From an uncultured Caryophanales bacterium (GTDB taxonomy: Bacteria; Bacillota_I; Bacilli_A; RFN20; CAG-826), in contig CAMIVH010000004.1 of the NCBI GenBank assembly GCA_946401755.1, positions 1-26,716 on the forward strand: DNA of 26,716 nt. The letters run 5' to 3'. The stretch's first letter is position 1. Each line of letters starts with the position of its first letter. The position numbers and the translations under genes are program-made. The notes under the pieces are model-generated. The model was not told where the DNA came from. It saw nothing but the letters and a program-made list of their open reading frames with translations, and did no database searches. Positions 23,718 to 26,716 of the stretch are shown here, one piece after another.

Positions 23718-24417
23718 CTTCTTTAAACCCCGCTTGCTTTAATAAGGAAATAAAATCATCTGGGAGAGAGATACCTGACTCCTTTTTACTCTTCTTTATT
23801 TCATCATCATTTCTTAATGACTTATGCACGCTCCTAACAGAGTACATAGTCATCTTTTCATCAAAAGTTATTTCTTCTAATAAGTCATAAAGGATGTGAC
23901 ATTCCACTCTATAAAACTTATCGTCATTTTTTGTGTGTATAATACCGGAAATCATTTCGCCGTTTGATTCAATTACTATTCTTTCTAGATAAGAATCATT
24001 TTCAAAGATTTCCACAGCGTAGTTTAAGCGATTATCGCCACTTGAAAAAGAGAAACGCAACTTGTCATTTACTTTGTAAATGATGCTTCCAAGTAAATCT
24101 ATTTCGCCATTATTTTGATAAGTATATTTAGGAGAATCATTTTCATAAAGATAAGTGAAATACGCCCCACGTTTTGGTTTACTATCTAAAAGATTATCCA
24201 CTTTCTTAATACTATCTAGATAATCCATTGAATTAGCATAATATCCTAAATCCGAATAATGATACTTTTTATTAAATCTTGAATAACAAGTTTTAGTTGG
24301 CTTGAACGATTTGAAATCGCTAGCGAATCCACTATTCAAAAAAGAAAGCCAAATCTCTTTCGCGTGCTTTCTTAAGTATTGAATGTGTTTATGAAATTCT
24401 TCTTCTTTTAAAAGCAT
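23710..24417 (-). CDS. hypothetical protein, coupled to a phosphatidyltransferase gene
   Basis: 235 residues; I do not recognise the family. It has no signal peptide, no transmembrane segment and no cysteine pattern. The N-terminus is helical and charged (LLKEEEFHKHIQYLRKHAKEIW); the middle is rich in Tyr, Asn and Ser, with alternating hydrophobics that suggest beta strands (KLRFSFSSGDNRLNYAVEIFENDSYLERIVI); a Lys-rich linker leads to a short helix (LPDDFISLLKQAGF). The ATG lies 1 nt after the stop of the phosphatidyltransferase gene, so translation is probably coupled. Its stop overlaps the shared terminator. It is probably a cytoplasmic lineage-specific protein. Confidence 0.65.
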   Translation of the reverse strand: MLLKEEEFHKHIQYLRKHAKEIWLSFLNSGFASDFKSFKPTKTCYSRFNKKYHYSDLGYYANSMDYLDSIKKVDNLLDSKPKRGAYFTYLYENDSPKYTYQNNGEIDLLGSIIYKVNDKLRFSFSSGDNRLNYAVEIFENDSYLERIVIESNGEMISGIIHTKNDDKFYRVECHILYDLLEEITFDEKMTMYSVRSVHKSLRNDDEIKKSKKESGISLPDDFISLLKQAGFKEEK

Positions 24418-24418
24418 C

Positions 24419-25012
24419 TTATTTCTCTTCTTCTATGGGATTATTTTCGTTTCTTCTTATAAAGAAGATTGATTTATTTCTCGTATCATACTTTTTAGCG
24501 ATGATATGGATAAGATTGATTTCTACGCCACTATATAAGGCAATTGTGCCACCCACGATTAAATAGATGGTCCATAATAATGGAATCTCACCAATAAAGA
24601 AGAATGGGAAGGCGTAGACTAATAAGCCTAAGGATTTATTGGCGTATGTATGAATCGCGCTAAATCTATTGAATTTAATCGCACATATAATATAAGCGAT
24701 AAAGTGTAATGCGGTTGGTACTATGATAATGACCCATTGATATGGTAATAATAATCTTTGGAATGTTGGGAATAGCTTAGCCGCCATCACGCCATAGAAC
24801 AATAAGTCAGATAAACTATCTAAAGCGGAGCCAAAGCTTGATTGTATCCCTAATTTACGGGCCACTAAGCCATCAAAAGCGTCAGATAAGCCACACACAC
24901 CATAAACAATAAAAAATGGCAGAGAAAGCGGTTCTAATACAACCAAAGCTATTGCGCCAAAGATGCGAATTAATGTAATTAAATTAGCGGCGTTTTTCTT
25001 AAAAAAGTTCAT
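24419..25012 (-). CDS. CDP-alcohol phosphatidyltransferase family membrane enzyme
   Basis: 197 residues, integral membrane. The signature D-x2-D-G-x2-A-R-x8-G-x3-D-x3-D is perfect (D44, D47, G48, A51, R52, G61, D65, D69, within SDAFDGLVARKLG...), followed by several hydrophobic helices and a basic cytoplasmic tail. Such enzymes move a phosphatidyl group from CDP-diacylglycerol to an alcohol (glycerol-3-phosphate, serine, inositol); the acceptor cannot be told from this sequence, though the NLITLIRI start recalls PgsA. A longer frame opens at GTG 25075, but that extension would cover the thiI terminator and a good promoter, so ATG 25012 is chosen. No Shine-Dalgarno precedes it. Confidence 0.88.
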   Translation of the reverse strand: MNFFKKNAANLITLIRIFGAIALVVLEPLSLPFFIVYGVCGLSDAFDGLVARKLGIQSSFGSALDSLSDLLFYGVMAAKLFPTFQRLLLPYQWVIIIVPTALHFIAYIICAIKFNRFSAIHTYANKSLGLLVYAFPFFFIGEIPLLWTIYLIVGGTIALYSGVEINLIHIIAKKYDTRNKSIFFIRRNENNPIEEEK

Positions 25013-25022
25013 AACTATTTTT

Positions 25023-25051
25023 AGTATAGTACCTTTAAAAAATGTAGACAA
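25023..25051 (-). promoter_or_regulatory. promoter of the phosphatidyltransferase gene
   Basis: On the minus strand TTGTCT (25051-25046), 17 nt, then TATACT (25028-25023). The predicted +1 near 25016 is only about 4 nt before the ATG at 25012, so the mRNA would be nearly leaderless. Confidence 0.65.
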
Positions 25052-25059
25052 GGAAGGTG

Positions 25060-25084
25060 AAAAAGAAAACGCCACAGTGTGACG
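25060..25084 (-). terminator. rho-independent terminator of the cysteine desulfurase-thiI operon
   Basis: On the minus strand CGTCA (25084-25080) and TGGCG (25074-25070) pair around a short loop (one G-T pair, with the stem possibly extended by CA/TG), and the run TTTTCTTTTT follows. Confidence 0.7.
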
Positions 25085-25108
25085 ATTCTTTTGATTTTAT
25101 CAATGCTT

Positions 25109-26299
25109 TTATAATAAATCGTTGTCTTGAGTTTCACTTGTAATAATCTTGACTTCAACATTATTAATCGCATCTCTGATCATTGATTCATAATCGAATT
25201 TCTTTTCGAATTCTTCGACTTCATCTTGATGAGGCATTGTCTTAGGAGCCTTTGGTGTAAAGATTGTACAGCAATCTTCATATGGTCTAATGGAGATATC
25301 GTATGTACCAATCTTCTTACTAATCTTAATGATTTCTAATTTGTCAGTGGTCGCTAATGGACGGATCACTGGTGTATTAGTAACAGCGTTAATAACGTGC
25401 ATTGATTGAAGAGTTTGACTTGCCACTTGACCAATGGATTCACCACTACTGATGACTGGACATTTACGGCGTTTAGAAAGCGCATCCGCTAATCTAAACA
25501 TCATACGCCTCATAAGTGTAATACAGTAGCTTTCAGGAGCGTTATCATAGATAGCTTCTTGAATCTTAGTAAATGGGACGATATGTAATCTAATACGTGG
25601 TTGATATCTAGTTAAGACTTTTAATAAGTCTTCTAACTTATAGATAACACCCATCTGGGTATATGGTGGGGAAGCAAAGTGGATACATTCAATGCTGACG
25701 CCTCTTTTCATCATAAGATAGGCAGCGACAGGAGAATCAATACCACCACTTAACATGTGCATGGTTTTACCGCCGACCCCTAATGGATAGCCACCAGCAC
25801 CCAAGAAGGTCTTACAGAAGATATAAGCGGCTTCTTGTCTAACTTCTATGGATAAAAGGATATCAGGATTATGGACATCCACTTTTAAGTGTTGGGTATT
25901 TCTTAAGATATGACCAGCGACAATACGGGTAATCTCATCAGAGATGAGTGGATATGTTTTGTCTCCTCTTTTGACTTTGACTTTAAAGGTTTTGCCTTCT
26001 TCTTCGTTAATTAATCTAAGAGCAGACTCTTTCATGGCTTCAACATCTTTATCGCATCTATAGACTAAAGATAAAGCGTGGATACCAGAAACGTCTTGTA
26101 GACGTTCAATAACTGGTTGATAGTCTAAACCATTTAAACCAACGTAAATATGGTCGTATCTTGTTTCAAATGATAACTCTGGCCAATCTTTAAGGGCGTT
26201 TTTAACATTATCCGCGAGTGTACGGATAAAGTCTTTCTTGTTTTTACCTTTAGTGGATAATTCACCAAAGCGAATCATGATATGGTCATAAGTGATCAT
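25109..26299 (-). CDS. thiI: tRNA 4-thiouridine synthetase ThiI (no rhodanese domain)
   Basis: 396 residues: an N-terminal ferredoxin-like region, a THUMP RNA-binding domain (about 60-165), and a PP-loop adenylation domain with SGGIDS (184-189). It activates U8 of tRNA with ATP and inserts sulfur to give s4U, and may also supply sulfur for thiamine. The C-terminal rhodanese domain of E. coli ThiI is absent, as in other Firmicutes; the conserved PYEDCCTIFTPKAP segment (C343, C344) offers the catalytic cysteine. The start codon overlaps the TGA of the cysteine desulfurase gene (ATGA, 4 bp), the same gene pairing known in B. subtilis, where the desulfurase is the dedicated sulfur donor. Confidence 0.95.
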   Translation of the reverse strand: MITYDHIMIRFGELSTKGKNKKDFIRTLADNVKNALKDWPELSFETRYDHIYVGLNGLDYQPVIERLQDVSGIHALSLVYRCDKDVEAMKESALRLINEEEGKTFKVKVKRGDKTYPLISDEITRIVAGHILRNTQHLKVDVHNPDILLSIEVRQEAAYIFCKTFLGAGGYPLGVGGKTMHMLSGGIDSPVAAYLMMKRGVSIECIHFASPPYTQMGVIYKLEDLLKVLTRYQPRIRLHIVPFTKIQEAIYDNAPESYCITLMRRMMFRLADALSKRRKCPVISSGESIGQVASQTLQSMHVINAVTNTPVIRPLATTDKLEIIKISKKIGTYDISIRPYEDCCTIFTPKAPKTMPHQDEVEEFEKKFDYESMIRDAINNVEVKIITSETQDNDLL

Positions 26300-26716
26300 T
26301 GTTTAATCTCCTTGAGGATTTCTTCTAAGTTTGTAATTAATGCTTCTACTTCCTCTAGTGTGTTATCTTTTCCAAAGGAAACACGGATAGTATTGTGCGC
26401 TAAATCGAGGTCTTGATACATCGCATAGACGACTTTACTATAGTCTTCATTCTTCGCGTGACAGGCACTTAAAGAAGAGACCATAATGCCTCTATTGGAT
26501 AAAGCTTCGACCACCACACTAGCTTTATGATGAAGAAGTGAGAAATTAACGATATATGGATTATCTTCATTATATGAATTAATGAGATATTTATCTTTGT
26601 TATCTTTTAGATAAGCGAGTAGTCTTTCACTTAAGACTTTTACTTTCTTATAGTTAGTGGCTTCACTTTCAATCGCGAGTCTAAGAGCCTTTGCTAAAGA
26701 GGCGGATAACGCTAAG
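26296..26716 (-). CDS. cysteine desulfurase, NifS/IscS group (N-terminal part outside window)
   Basis: The frame stays open to the window edge; about 140 C-terminal residues are seen, starting ...LALSASLAKALRLAIESEA. The small domain contains VNFSLLHHKA and the catalytic-cysteine loop GIMVSSLSACHAKNEDYSKV, the position of the persulfide-forming Cys in group I desulfurases (usually SSGSAC; here Leu replaces Gly). The ending IRVSFGKDNTLEEVEALI is typical. The PLP-binding lysine lies outside the window. Its TGA overlaps the thiI ATG, so it probably passes sulfur directly to ThiI. It could equally be called NifZ/IscS-like. Confidence 0.88.
   Translation of the reverse strand, partial: LALSASLAKALRLAIESEATNYKKVKVLSERLLAYLKDNKDKYLINSYNEDNPYIVNFSLLHHKASVVVEALSNRGIMVSSLSACHAKNEDYSKVVYAMYQDLDLAHNTIRVSFGKDNTLEEVEALITNLEEILKEIKQ

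Noticed and set aside
25013..25075. 21-residue N-terminal extension of the phosphatidyltransferase from GTG 25075
   Set aside because: It would overlap the thiI terminator hairpin and a TTGTCT-17-TATACT promoter; the family start fits ATG 25012.

Overview
The window comes from a low-GC Gram-positive chromosome of the Bacilli / Mollicutes-relative type, and uses the standard bacterial code: pfkA and the cysteine desulfurase gene end in TGA, while Trp is TGG. Four things point there: homologues of the Bacilli-specific helicase-loading proteins DnaB and DnaI, a dimeric dUTPase, two lipoproteins with lipoboxes, and a BspA-like leucine-rich-repeat surface protein. An uncultured gut Bacilli lineage would fit, but that is inference. 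The gene content (ackA, nrnA, dnaE, polA, mutM, coaE, dnaB, dnaI, pfkA, thrS, infC-rpmI-rplT, thiI with a cysteine desulfurase) is a condensed, rearranged version of a chromosomal segment I recall from Bacillus subtilis. Most of the window is therefore core genome; I see no phage, transposon, CRISPR array, tRNA or rRNA.

Layout. 1-1070: the end of a DUF523/TudS-like gene (+), converging on a small lipoprotein gene (-). 1093-5834 (-): glgB-glgP-dut, a glycogen branching/phosphorolysis operon with a dUTPase at its end. 6100-8296 (+): ackA-nrnA, closed by a strong terminator. 8377-15461 (+): dnaE-polA-(mutM-coaE), a DNA synthesis and repair operon whose last gene is an in-frame fusion of a formamidopyrimidine-DNA glycosylase to dephospho-CoA kinase. 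It overlaps tail-to-tail with the next operon, dnaB-dnaI (-, 15406-17617). 17618-17872: an intergenic region with a dense cluster of DnaA boxes arranged as inverted repeats. 17873-20700 (+): pfkA-thrS. 20819-22345 (+): BspA-like lipoprotein. 22362-23663 (+): infC-rpmI-rplT behind a classic L20-type attenuation leader. 23710-25012 (-): a CDP-alcohol phosphatidyltransferase gene and a coupled unknown gene. 25109-26716 (-): thiI and a truncated cysteine desulfurase gene, together a 4-thiouridine module.

The observations most worth following are: (1) the DnaA-box cluster between dnaB-dnaI and pfkA, which could be an origin or a DnaA-controlled double promoter; (2) the MutM-CoaE fusion, whose zinc finger has lost one cysteine; (3) several promoters placed so close to start codons that leaderless or near-leaderless mRNAs are predicted (dnaE, the phosphatidyltransferase gene, dnaB); (4) ThrS with an editing domain but almost no TGS domain; (5) infC with no ATG start; (6) the 56-bp convergent coding overlap. 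None is a wholly new system. They are unusual arrangements of known parts, and no function is claimed beyond what motifs support.
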